A stretch of DNA of 64,000 nucleotides from assembly GCF_002836975.1 (NCBI RefSeq), contig NZ_NIJK01000040.1:1-64000 (forward strand), in the 5' to 3' direction. Shown here in pieces: positions 16,580 through 24,855 of the stretch. The notes beneath the pieces are model-generated. The model did not search any database. It was not told the DNA's origin and was given only the letters and a program-made list of their open reading frames with translations. The position numbers and the translations under genes were made by a program. The DNA comes from Shewanella indica (GTDB lineage Bacteria > Pseudomonadota > Gammaproteobacteria > Enterobacterales > Shewanellaceae). How positions within the stretch are numbered: position 1 is the first letter of the stretch; every line of letters starts with the position of its first letter.

Positions 16580-18030
16580 GAGTGTGAACTGTCCTGATGC
16601 GAGGTGAGCCGGGGCTTGGGAGCTGGTTGGTGAATGATATTGACCAGCACCAACAAACCGGCGGAGACCAAAATGCCATAGATACTGGGATCCAGACCGA
16701 GTTTAGCCAAGCCATCCGGCAGCTTGAGCAGCTCTGTCAGTAGTGCCAGCGCCGTGAGGCCACCCCCTAACATGGCGCAAAGTGCCGCCGTGGAGCTGAC
16801 TCTGGGCCAAAACAGCGCCGCCAGAGTCGGGACAAACAGTCCGGAAACCATAAAGGCATAAGCATAGAGAATGGCATCCAATACCTGCCTGGCCTGACTG
16901 GCGAGGTAGATGGCCGCCAGCCCTAATAATAGAGTGGCAATCATCGACAGTCTCAGGGTGTTGTTCCCTCTGGGATCCAGCCCGAGCAGATCTTGGGTCA
17001 GGTTGCCGGATGCCGCCATCAGGCAACTGTCTGCGGTGGACATGATGGCGGAAAAGTATGCCGCGATAATCAGCCCGGTAAAGCCCATTGGCAAGAGATC
17101 GCGGATCATCGCCGGTACCGCCATTTCACTGTCCATATGTGGCAACATGACTCTGGCGCACATCCCCAATAAAACACCGGATATCGCCATCAGGGGATAT
17201 TCAAGCACCCCGGCCAGATACCAGGCGCGCTTGGCGGTGGCGCTATCTTTACAGGCAAACATTCGCTGATAGAGAGTCATGGCAATCAGCCACACAGGTG
17301 TGATGGTGAGTAGCCAATTGATGGCCGTGATGGGATCTATGTCGGTCAGTGACATATGGGACGGCGGCAGATTGCGGCTCAACCCCTGCCAGCCACCGAC
17401 CTCTACCAGAGCGTAGGGCAGGGTAAAGCCAATCAAGCCCAGCAATAAAATGAGCCACTGAACGCTGTCGGTATAGATAACCGCCTTGAGGCCCCCAAAT
17501 ACAGTGTAAAGTATGGTGGTCCCGCCTATAACCCAGAGTGCCAACTGCAGCGGCGGCAAGGCATCGAAGCCCTTGGGCAACAGAGTGGCGGCCGCCAGTT
17601 TGGCGCCGGCGAGGATCTGCGCGCCGGTAAACCCCAGATAACCGATACAGGAGATCAAGGCGGCCAACATGGCGACTCTGGCCCCGAATCTGTGCTTGAG
17701 CAGATCCGGATAGGTATAAAAGCGCTCGCCCTGCTCCAGACGTTTGACCCTGGGAATAACAAACACAGCAGATAACCAGGCCCCCAGTAAACCGGTAAAC
17801 AGCAGCCAGCTGCCCGCAAGCCCCATACTGAAGCCAAGGCCGGCAAGACCTATGGAGAATCCGCCGCCCACATCCGTGGCGGCAATGGAAAAGCCCACGT
17901 GCCTGGCTTTGATGTTGCGGCCACCGAGATAGTAGTCATCGCCGTCACTGTGGCGTTTGAAATGGAAGTAACCAAATCCCAGTAAACCTACGAGATACGC
18001 CAGGAAAATTCCATAGTCCAATGCGTGCAT
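16576..18030 (-). CDS. Sodium:solute symporter (SSS family) in the abl operon
   Basis: A 484-residue membrane protein with about 13 predicted helices and SSS-family hallmarks: DDYYLGGRNIKARHVGFSIA near residue 33, AATDVGGGFSIGLAG in TM2 and FSAIMSTADSCLMAASG near residue 325, the sodium-coordinating S-T-A-D-S region. It would import a solute with sodium across the inner membrane. It sits between ablA and ablB: 3 bp after ablA, with its AGGAG Shine-Dalgarno overlapping ablA's stop, and 4 bp overlap into ablB. Context suggests lysine, beta-lysine or acetyl-beta-lysine as substrate, but substrate cannot be read from the sequence; proline/pantothenate-type relatives exist. Confidence 0.85.
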   Translation of the reverse strand: MHALDYGIFLAYLVGLLGFGYFHFKRHSDGDDYYLGGRNIKARHVGFSIAATDVGGGFSIGLAGLGFSMGLAGSWLLFTGLLGAWLSAVFVIPRVKRLEQGERFYTYPDLLKHRFGARVAMLAALISCIGYLGFTGAQILAGAKLAAATLLPKGFDALPPLQLALWVIGGTTILYTVFGGLKAVIYTDSVQWLILLLGLIGFTLPYALVEVGGWQGLSRNLPPSHMSLTDIDPITAINWLLTITPVWLIAMTLYQRMFACKDSATAKRAWYLAGVLEYPLMAISGVLLGMCARVMLPHMDSEMAVPAMIRDLLPMGFTGLIIAAYFSAIMSTADSCLMAASGNLTQDLLGLDPRGNNTLRLSMIATLLLGLAAIYLASQARQVLDAILYAYAFMVSGLFVPTLAALFWPRVSSTAALCAMLGGGLTALALLTELLKLPDGLAKLGLDPSIYGILVSAGLLVLVNIIHQPAPKPRLTSHQDSSHS

Positions 18031-18033
18031 GGA

Positions 18034-19221
18034 TCACTCCTGTAGCAGGAATGATACGTCGGCGCTGCGCCCCTCAAAGTTGGTGGCTATCAGACGCTCG
18101 CCTTCCGGGCCTGTTTGCCTGCGGACATATTCCGGCTGCACCGGCATTTTGCCCAGGCCGCCGACGCCATCGACGATAAAGGTGGGAATTGCCGGGCCGG
18201 ATACCCAGCCGCGGATGCCGTGATAGATTTTCAGCATTCGCTGATAACTGACCTGAAACTTGCTGTTGCCCGGCGCCGGATCCATGGCATAGACGTAATA
18301 GGGACGTATGCCTATGGATACCAACTCCATTACCAGTTCCTGCATAGTATCTATGCTGTCGTTGACGCCTTTGATCAGCACACTCTGGTTGCCGAGCATG
18401 ATGCCGGTTTCCCTGAGCATGGCGATATGTTTGCTGAATAAGGGGGTGATTTCTCTGGGGTGGTTTACTTGGGTGTTGATCAGTGTGACTCGGTTACGCT
18501 TCAGTACCCGGCACAACTCGGGGGTGACCCGGGTAGGAAGCTGCGCCAATAAACGGCTGCCGATACGCAGAATTTTCAGATCCGGTCTGGCCTCTCGGAT
18601 CATCGACAGAATCTCATCCAGCTTGTCATCTGTGAGCAGCAAAGGATCGCCGCCCGACAGGAGCACGTCCTGTACCTCTGTATGTTGGCGCAGATACTCC
18701 ACCGAACGACGGATCCTGTCCATGGAGATCACATTGAGCGGATCGGACACCATGCGCTTGCGGGTGCAGTGGCGGCAATAGGAACCACAGATGTTATGCA
18801 CCAGAAACAACACCCGGTTGGGATACCTGTGCACTATCGAGGTGTCTTCCGGCATCATGTCATCTTCCGCCAATTGATCGCCCATTTCATGGGGGGCGAC
18901 CTCCAACTCATCCTGCTCAGGGACGTACTGCAACCGAATCGGGCAGTTGGGATCATCTTTGTCCATCAGCTGGGCTATATAGGGGGTGATCTTGGCGGCA
19001 ATCACTTCATAAACTTGGTCATCGACCGCGCGAATATTGTTGAATACCTGGGACAGTTGTTTGTCATTCTTAAAGCTCAGCGACAGAGTTTCTCGCCAGG
19101 GGCGATTGGCAACATCAAACTGCATCAGCGCCTGATGGCTGGAAAATGGCCGCTTCTCTGTGATGACTTTCAGTGGAATAGGATTTTCTTCGCTCTTGTA
19201 CTTCAGGCTGGTGGCCGACAT
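18034..19221 (-). CDS. ablA: Lysine 2,3-aminomutase-like radical SAM enzyme (AblA/KamA)
   Basis: A 395-residue radical-SAM, PLP-dependent aminomutase predicted to convert L-lysine to beta-lysine. The 4Fe-4S motif is CGSYCRHCTRKR near residue 150; CRHCTR is the KamA/AblA form, unlike the CRYCFRR form of the EF-P enzyme EpmB, and no epmA or efp lies here. The SAM-binding SGGDPLLL follows. VDGVGGLGK supplies the PLP lysine. Two acidic positions that bind lysine's amino group in clostridial enzymes seem present as Asp (MDPAPG and VDGVGG). The substrate-side segment MDPAPGNSKFQ differs from the usual DLSxGxxHFRT, so the substrate deserves a test. AAGGA precedes the ATG. Confidence 0.85.
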   Translation of the reverse strand: MSATSLKYKSEENPIPLKVITEKRPFSSHQALMQFDVANRPWRETLSLSFKNDKQLSQVFNNIRAVDDQVYEVIAAKITPYIAQLMDKDDPNCPIRLQYVPEQDELEVAPHEMGDQLAEDDMMPEDTSIVHRYPNRVLFLVHNICGSYCRHCTRKRMVSDPLNVISMDRIRRSVEYLRQHTEVQDVLLSGGDPLLLTDDKLDEILSMIREARPDLKILRIGSRLLAQLPTRVTPELCRVLKRNRVTLINTQVNHPREITPLFSKHIAMLRETGIMLGNQSVLIKGVNDSIDTMQELVMELVSIGIRPYYVYAMDPAPGNSKFQVSYQRMLKIYHGIRGWVSGPAIPTFIVDGVGGLGKMPVQPEYVRRQTGPEGERLIATNFEGRSADVSFLLQE

Positions 19222-19311
19222 GGGGATAGTCCTTTTCTGATAATTAATGCTCGATAATTGATTTGAGCTCTAATTGTTAGCCATCTAATGATTACACTAT
19301 GAGGTTTTTGT

Positions 19312-19339
19312 ATCAACAAAAGATGAATAATTTGTTGAT
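19312..19339. promoter_or_regulatory. Candidate operator between ablA and the MarR gene
   Basis: A perfect 9-bp inverted repeat, ATCAACAAA (19312-19320) and TTTGTTGAT (19331-19339), is separated by 10 bp. On the minus strand the left arm overlaps TTGATA, a plausible -35 for ablA. It lies in the divergent region between ablA and a MarR regulator, the natural place for that regulator to bind. Confidence 0.5.
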
Positions 19340-19492
19340 CCAAAGTTGCATTTGGCGGTGCTGACATTTTGGGAAATGCAGCTATTGAGTCGATGGGCTA
19401 TGAGTTTGCCGGGCTTTTCTGATAAGCTGGCGCCTTTCGGCTACCTGTGATTTCAGTAGCCCTTTTCGAACCAGTGTGAGTAGGAAGTATTC

Positions 19493-20005
19493 ATGGAAAA
19501 GTATGAGCAGTTATTAATCTCGCTGCGCAAAGTGATCCGCGCCATCGACCTGCATTCCAGGCAGCTGAGCAAGCACTCGGGCCTCACCGGACCGCAGCTT
19601 ATGGTGATGCAGAAAATCGCTTCCATGGGATCGCCGCTCGCTAAACAGGTGGCGACCGAGATCAATCTGAGCCCTGCCACCGTCACCACCATCATCGACC
19701 GTCTGGAAGCCAAGGACTTGGTCATACGTCAGCGCAGCCAAACCGATAAGCGCAAGATACACCTGTTGCTGAGTGAGTCGGGTGTTGCCTTGTTGGGACA
19801 GGCGCCCAAACCCTTGCAAGAGCACTTTATCAAGCGCTATCAGGCGCTGGAGGCCTGGGAGCAGAGCCAGCTCTTGTCTGCGGTGGAGCGGATTGCCACC
19901 ATGATGGATGCCGAAGAGCTGGATGCCGCCCCCATGCTGCTGGTGGGACAAATTCAGCCGAGCGATGAGCCGGAAGCTGTGACCCCAAAGCAAACCAAGA
20001 GCTGA
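19493..20005 (+). CDS. MarR-family regulator, divergent from ablA (EctR/CosR-like)
   Basis: A 170-residue winged-helix regulator. The N-terminal segment LRKVIRAIDLHSRQLSKHSGLTGPQLMVMQKI has the look of EctR/CosR proteins, MarR relatives that control compatible-solute genes in halophilic and marine bacteria; LSPATVTTIIDRLEAKDLV is the recognition helix and QTDKRKIHLLL the wing. It is transcribed away from the ablA operon with a perfect inverted repeat between them. The inferred role is repression of osmolyte synthesis at low salinity. The EctR/CosR resemblance is from memory of the family pattern and should be confirmed. Confidence 0.82.
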   Translation: MEKYEQLLISLRKVIRAIDLHSRQLSKHSGLTGPQLMVMQKIASMGSPLAKQVATEINLSPATVTTIIDRLEAKDLVIRQRSQTDKRKIHLLLSESGVALLGQAPKPLQEHFIKRYQALEAWEQSQLLSAVERIATMMDAEELDAAPMLLVGQIQPSDEPEAVTPKQTKS

Positions 20006-20345
20006 GTTTTCCTCTTTACAAGCGGGTCGCCGTCAGCGACCCCAAGATTGACTTCTGTTTGAACCCCCGTTTTCCCCCTGGTTGCCCATCCCGGCTTTTG
20101 TCGGCGATGTCTTGCACTCAATTGGTGAAAGATTGCACATTCTTGAGTCATTGGTGCAACTCATTTACCTTTGCTGCCTTTTGAGAGACGCTCGCCAAGC
20201 ATCAGGGTTGATTTCATCAAGTTGCTGAATTGAATCATTAAATACTTGTCACCTGGCTGACACACCTCTGTCTTATTGCTGTTATTTTACCCTGGCATGC
20301 TATCTGCTCACAGGGAACTTAAGGTGATTGGCGTGGAGTGCTGAG
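20006..20345. promoter_or_regulatory. Upstream region of the glycogen operon with dyads
   Basis: This 340-bp region precedes malQ. It has TGTCACCTGGCTGACA at 20247-20262 (5-bp arms, 6-bp spacer), a typical regulator-site geometry. It also has TTGCAC/TTGGTG motifs recurring at 20112-20127 and 20133-20159, the second forming TTGCAC...GTGCAA. No clear promoter hexamers stand out. Regulation of glycogen genes through one of these sites is a guess. Confidence 0.4.
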
Positions 20346-22610
20346 ATGGGACTGGAGAAGTTGCTGTATCTGCAAGGGATAGGGGACGGCTTCAGCGATA
20401 GCTATGGGCGTTTTTGCCCTACATCGGCCGACACACGCAAACAGATCCTCTGCGCCATGTGTGGCCCTATACCCGAAGATGCGAGCGAGCTTTGGATTGA
20501 GCAGCGGATCCATCAGCTCGATGCCGAACCCTGGCAGCAGCTGTTGCCTTCATTTCAGTGGTGTTATCTCGACAGTCTCAGTCTGAGGTTCAGACTCGAG
20601 GCGCAGTCTTTGCTATCCAAGGCGCTGCAGCTGACGCTGACGAGTGAGCTGGGTGAGGAGTTTGTTGTCAGCTTTTCAGCGGCAGACTGTCCGGTGCGTG
20701 GCGATTATCGCATCGGTGAGCGCTGCTATTTTGAGCACGAGCTTAAACTGGACGAGGTTTCCGGTAACTGTGGCATTGCCGCCGGACTTGGCTACCACAG
20801 GGTGTCTTTATCCATCATTGAGCGTGAGGGCGATGAGAAGCTACTTGCTGTCGGTACCTTGATGGTAGCGCCAAGGCAGGCTTTCCAAGGCGTACTGCAA
20901 AAAAATACGGCGCGACAAACCGAGCCTCATCGCAGGCCCTGGGGTGTCAGTGTGCAGTTGTTTTCTCTGTGGCAGGAGGATACTCCCGGCCCTGAGGCAA
21001 TGGGTGACTTTGGAGCCTTGCTGAAGCTGATAACCCAGCTGGCCCCCAAGGGGCTGGACTTTATTCTGCTTAATCCCCTGCATGCGCTGGCGCTCACCGA
21101 GGATGCCTCCCCAAGTCCCTACAGCCCAATAGACAGACGCCGCCTGCACCCCTTGTATATCTCGCCGCTGCTTTGCGCCGAAGGGACGGCACCAATCCGT
21201 GATGCTGAATCTTTTGCCGAGCAAACGGCCTTCAGCCCCTGGCTGGACTATGCCCTTGTCAACCGTGATAAGTGTGCCCGCCTCAAAGCAATGTGGCAGC
21301 GTTTCAACGCTTTGCCCAAGGATGCTCCCAGGCGCCTGGGCTACGAAGGTTTTGTGCGTCGGGAGGGACTGGCGCTGCAGCACTATGCCTGGGAGCAGGC
21401 GAGTTTCGCCACCGGAGATTGGCCCTCAGATGCCAACTTTTATCTCTATCTGCAGTTTGTTGCCGAAGAGCAGCTGGCTTTGTGTCAATCCCGCGCCATA
21501 GAAGCTGGCATGAGTATCGGCCTTATCCGGGATCTGGCTGTCGGCACTGTTGGCAGCGGCACTGAGGTGAGTCAGCATCAGAGTCAGTTTTGCCAAGGTG
21601 CCAGCATAGGGGCGCCGCCGGATGCCTTTGCGCCCCAGGGGCAGAACTGGGGGCTGACGCCTCTGGATCCCGTCGGTCTCAAGCAAGCGGATTTTAGCCA
21701 TTTTATTGAGTTGCTGCGCACCAATATGCGCCACAGCGGTGCCATTCGGATAGATCACGTGATGTCGCTGTTTCGTCTCTGGTGGTGGCCGGCCGAGGCC
21801 GAAAATCAGATTGAAACTGCAGTCGAAACTGAGTCTGGCAAGCCTGAAGGCGCCTATGTCTATTACCCCTTCGATACCCTGCTGGCGATTTTATTGCTGG
21901 AGAGCCAGCGTGCCCGCTGCCTGGTGATTGGCGAAGACCTTGGTCTGGTGCCACCGCAAATCTTAGCGCCGCTTAAGCTTGGCGGGCTGTACTCCAATGA
22001 GCTGTTCTATTTTTGCCGTGAGCAGCAGAATTTCCCCGAGTTTGGTGGATTTCGGCCGCCAAATGACTACAAGCCAAACGCCATCATGATGCTGAGCAAC
22101 CATGATGTAGCGCCGCTCAAAGCCTGGCTGGAAGAAGAAGATCTCAGGCTCAGGCGGGAACTTGGTTTGCTGGGTGCTGAACAATACGCAAGGGAAAGCG
22201 ATGACCGCCGCAGGGATATTCAGGCTCTTGAAGTTTGGCTCTCGCAATTTTATCCCTTTGAAAACAAGATAAAAGTTGCACTTGAGCCGGACTCTGTCAC
22301 CTATACCCAAAACGTGATCCATAACCTCGCCGTTACAGTCGCCTCGGGGCGCAGTGCGCTTTTCAGCCTGCCGCTGACAGATCTGCTCGGCGATAAGGTG
22401 GCGGTCAATATCCCGGGCACCAGCGCTGAGTATCCCAACTGGCGCCGACGTTATTCGTTGGCCGTGGAGCGCCTCAATGATTCCGAGCTGCTGCAAACCT
22501 TGCTCAGGGATATCCGCCGGGTGCGCGAGCAAAGTTGCTGCGCTGAGCTGGAGCGGCTTCGAGCTCAATCAACAGGAGATGCAGATGAAACAGCAAATCG
22601 CCGCCAATGA
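20346..22610 (+). CDS. malQ: 4-alpha-glucanotransferase (amylomaltase)
   Basis: A 754-residue GH77 enzyme that transfers alpha-1,4-glucan segments between maltodextrins. Conserved features: [30 protein letters not shown], the nucleophile Asp in [15 protein letters not shown], the acid/base Glu in [10 protein letters not shown] and the transition-state Asp in [13 protein letters not shown]. An N-terminal beta-sandwich extension (about 200 aa) is as in E. coli MalQ. The ATG at 20346 with GGAG upstream is preferred over an in-frame TTG at 20328. It heads the glycogen operon, where it would recycle short maltodextrins released by GlgX and GlgP. Its 3' end overlaps glgB by 26 bp. Confidence 0.92.
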   Translation: MGLEKLLYLQGIGDGFSDSYGRFCPTSADTRKQILCAMCGPIPEDASELWIEQRIHQLDAEPWQQLLPSFQWCYLDSLSLRFRLEAQSLLSKALQLTLTSELGEEFVVSFSAADCPVRGDYRIGERCYFEHELKLDEVSGNCGIAAGLGYHRVSLSIIEREGDEKLLAVGTLMVAPRQAFQGVLQKNTARQTEPHRRPWGVSVQLFSLWQEDTPGPEAMGDFGALLKLITQLAPKGLDFILLNPLHALALTEDASPSPYSPIDRRRLHPLYISPLLCAEGTAPIRDAESFAEQTAFSPWLDYALVNRDKCARLKAMWQRFNALPKDAPRRLGYEGFVRREGLALQHYAWEQASFATGDWPSDANFYLYLQFVAEEQLALCQSRAIEAGMSIGLIRDLAVGTVGSGTEVSQHQSQFCQGASIGAPPDAFAPQGQNWGLTPLDPVGLKQADFSHFIELLRTNMRHSGAIRIDHVMSLFRLWWWPAEAENQIETAVETESGKPEGAYVYYPFDTLLAILLLESQRARCLVIGEDLGLVPPQILAPLKLGGLYSNELFYFCREQQNFPEFGGFRPPNDYKPNAIMMLSNHDVAPLKAWLEEEDLRLRRELGLLGAEQYARESDDRRRDIQALEVWLSQFYPFENKIKVALEPDSVTYTQNVIHNLAVTVASGRSALFSLPLTDLLGDKVAVNIPGTSAEYPNWRRRYSLAVERLNDSELLQTLLRDIRRVREQSCCAELERLRAQSTGDADETANRRQ

Positions 22611-24855
22611 AACCGCGCCGCACTTTAGTGAGCCAAAGCAGGAAAGCCTGGTCCCGGAACTGGACTTTGCCGCCGCCTGCGCCTTGGCCGAAGGGCGCCA
22701 TGGCGATCCCTTCGCCTGGCTCGGAATGCATCTGGTCGAGCAAAATGGCCGCAGCCGCTTGCTACTGCGCGCCGTGCTGCCCGGCGCCGCCGCTGTCGAG
22801 GTGCTGGACGCGAAAACCGGCCGTAAGGTAGCCGAGCTTAACCCTGTCGTTGGCGCCGAGCCCCTGTTCAGTGGTTTTATGGGGCGCAGGGTAAAACCCT
22901 TCGACTACAGGCTCCGCATCAGCTATCCCCAGGCCGAGCTGGTGCTGGACGACCCTTACCGCTTTGATGCTTCGCTCGATGAGCAGGCATGTTTTCTCTT
23001 CAATGAAGGCAGTCTGCTGAAGGGCTGGCAGTTGCTTGGAGCCAATTGGCTGGAGTGCCAGGGCGAAAAAGGTGTGCGTTTTTGTGTTTGGGCTCCCAAT
23101 GCCAAAAGCGTGTCTTTGCTGGGGGATTTCAACCATTGGGACAGGCGTCGCCACAGTATGCGCCGCCACCCGGCCTCAGGTCTTTGGGAGCTGTTTTTGC
23201 CGCAAATCCAGGGCGGTGAGCACTATAAATTTTTGCTGCAAACCCAGGATGGCAGCTGGCTGGAAAAGGCCGACCCCTGCGCCAGACAGATGCAAGGTGC
23301 GCCCCACAACGCCTCGATAGTGCCGATGGCGGAAAGTGATTGGCAGTGGCAGGACAATGATTGGATGGCCGCCAGGGCGCAAAGCACCTGGCACCGACAG
23401 GCGGTCAGTATCTATGAGCTGCACCTGGGGTCCTGGCGGCGTAACGGCGAAGGTGGTTTTCTCAGCTACGCAGAGGTGGCAGAACTCTTGGTGCCTTACC
23501 TGCAATCTCACGGTTTTACCCATGTGGAATTTATGCCGCTGAGTGAATACCCCTTCGACGGTTCCTGGGGTTATCAACCCGTGGGGCTGTATGCTCCCAG
23601 TCACAGGTTTGGCGATCCCGAGGGGCTTAAACTGCTGGTTGATGCCTGCCACAGGGCGGGTATTGGTGTGCTGCTCGACTGGGTGGCGGCGCACTTTCCT
23701 TCCGATCCCCACGGCCTGGCGCATTTTGATGGCACTTGTCTGTATGAACATGAAGATCCCCGCCGTGGCCGTCATCCCGATTGGGACACCTTGATCTACA
23801 ACTATGGCCGCAAAGAGGTGCAGAGTTTTCTGCTCAGCAATGCCTGTTATTGGCTGGAGGAGTTTCATTTCGATGGCCTGCGCCTCGATGCCGTGTCCTC
23901 CATGCTCTATCTGGATTACAGCCGCGAAGAGGGCCAGTGGCAGGCCAACGAATATGGCGGCCGTGAGAATTTGGAAGCGATAGCCTTTTTGCAGCAGCTA
24001 AATGCGCGTCTCTACCATGAGTACCCTGGGATCATCATGATTGCCGAAGAGTCCACCGCCTGGGATGGCGTCAGCCGGGATGTCGCTGCCGGCGGCCTGG
24101 GGTTTGGCTTCAAATGGAATATGGGCTGGATGCACGACACCTTGGATTATCTCACCAAGGAGCCGGTACATCGCAGCTATCACCACGGGCAACTGACTTT
24201 TTCCCTCATCTATGCCTATACCGAGCAGTTTATTTTGTCGCTTAGTCACGATGAAGTGGTGCATGGCAAGCGCGCCTTGTTGGAGAAGATCCCCGGCGAT
24301 GACTGGCAGAAGTTTGCCACGCTGCGGGCGTTTTACGGTTTTATGTGGGCTCACCCGGGGAAAAAGCTGCTGTTTATGGGCGGCGAGTTTGGCCAGCGAC
24401 GCGAATGGCAACATGACTTCAGCCTCGACTGGCACCTGCTGCAGTATCCGTCTCATCAGGGGCTCAGCGATTGGGTGCGGGACCTTAACCACTGTTATCG
24501 CCGGCAGTCGTCATTGTGGCAGTGTGACGGCGAGCCGCAAGGGTTTCGCTGGCTCGACTGTAACGACAGTCAGCACAGCCTGCTGGCGTTTACGCGTATC
24601 GATTCTGACGGCAACATGGTGCTGGTTATCTGTAACTTTACCCCTTGTGTCAGGGAAGGCTATCGACTGGGATTGCCAGAGCCCGGACGTTACCGTGAGC
24701 TGCTCAACAGCGACAGCGCATTCTACGGCGGCAGTAATCAAGGCAACGCCGGCGGTATGGAAGCCGAGGAGATCCCCTGGCAGGGCATGCCATACAGCGC
24801 GCTGATCCGGGTGCCGCCCCTGGCGAGCGTCTATTTCGCCTTGGAGCGTGGCTGA
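22585..24855 (+). CDS. glgB: 1,4-alpha-glucan branching enzyme
   Basis: A 756-residue GH13 enzyme that introduces alpha-1,6 branches into glycogen. Domains in order: an N-terminal carbohydrate-binding module, a CBM48 ([20 protein letters not shown]), the catalytic barrel, and a C-terminal beta domain. Catalytic motifs are intact: [12 protein letters not shown] (nucleophile Asp), MIAEESTAW (acid/base Glu) and [12 protein letters not shown] (His-Asp). Start choice: an AGGAG abuts the ATG at 22579 with no spacing, so the ATG six bases further on (22585) is preferred. The gene begins inside the last codons of malQ and ends in TGATG shared with glgX, so translation is probably coupled. Confidence 0.94.
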   Translation: MKQQIAANETAPHFSEPKQESLVPELDFAAACALAEGRHGDPFAWLGMHLVEQNGRSRLLLRAVLPGAAAVEVLDAKTGRKVAELNPVVGAEPLFSGFMGRRVKPFDYRLRISYPQAELVLDDPYRFDASLDEQACFLFNEGSLLKGWQLLGANWLECQGEKGVRFCVWAPNAKSVSLLGDFNHWDRRRHSMRRHPASGLWELFLPQIQGGEHYKFLLQTQDGSWLEKADPCARQMQGAPHNASIVPMAESDWQWQDNDWMAARAQSTWHRQAVSIYELHLGSWRRNGEGGFLSYAEVAELLVPYLQSHGFTHVEFMPLSEYPFDGSWGYQPVGLYAPSHRFGDPEGLKLLVDACHRAGIGVLLDWVAAHFPSDPHGLAHFDGTCLYEHEDPRRGRHPDWDTLIYNYGRKEVQSFLLSNACYWLEEFHFDGLRLDAVSSMLYLDYSREEGQWQANEYGGRENLEAIAFLQQLNARLYHEYPGIIMIAEESTAWDGVSRDVAAGGLGFGFKWNMGWMHDTLDYLTKEPVHRSYHHGQLTFSLIYAYTEQFILSLSHDEVVHGKRALLEKIPGDDWQKFATLRAFYGFMWAHPGKKLLFMGGEFGQRREWQHDFSLDWHLLQYPSHQGLSDWVRDLNHCYRRQSSLWQCDGEPQGFRWLDCNDSQHSLLAFTRIDSDGNMVLVICNFTPCVREGYRLGLPEPGRYRELLNSDSAFYGGSNQGNAGGMEAEEIPWQGMPYSALIRVPPLASVYFALERG

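Noticed and set aside
18034..19221. Alternative reading of ablA as EpmB, the EF-P lysine aminomutase
   Set aside because: The cysteine motif is CRHCTRKR and not the CRYCFRR form, the neighbours are a symporter and a beta-lysine-type acetyltransferase, and no efp or epmA gene is in view.
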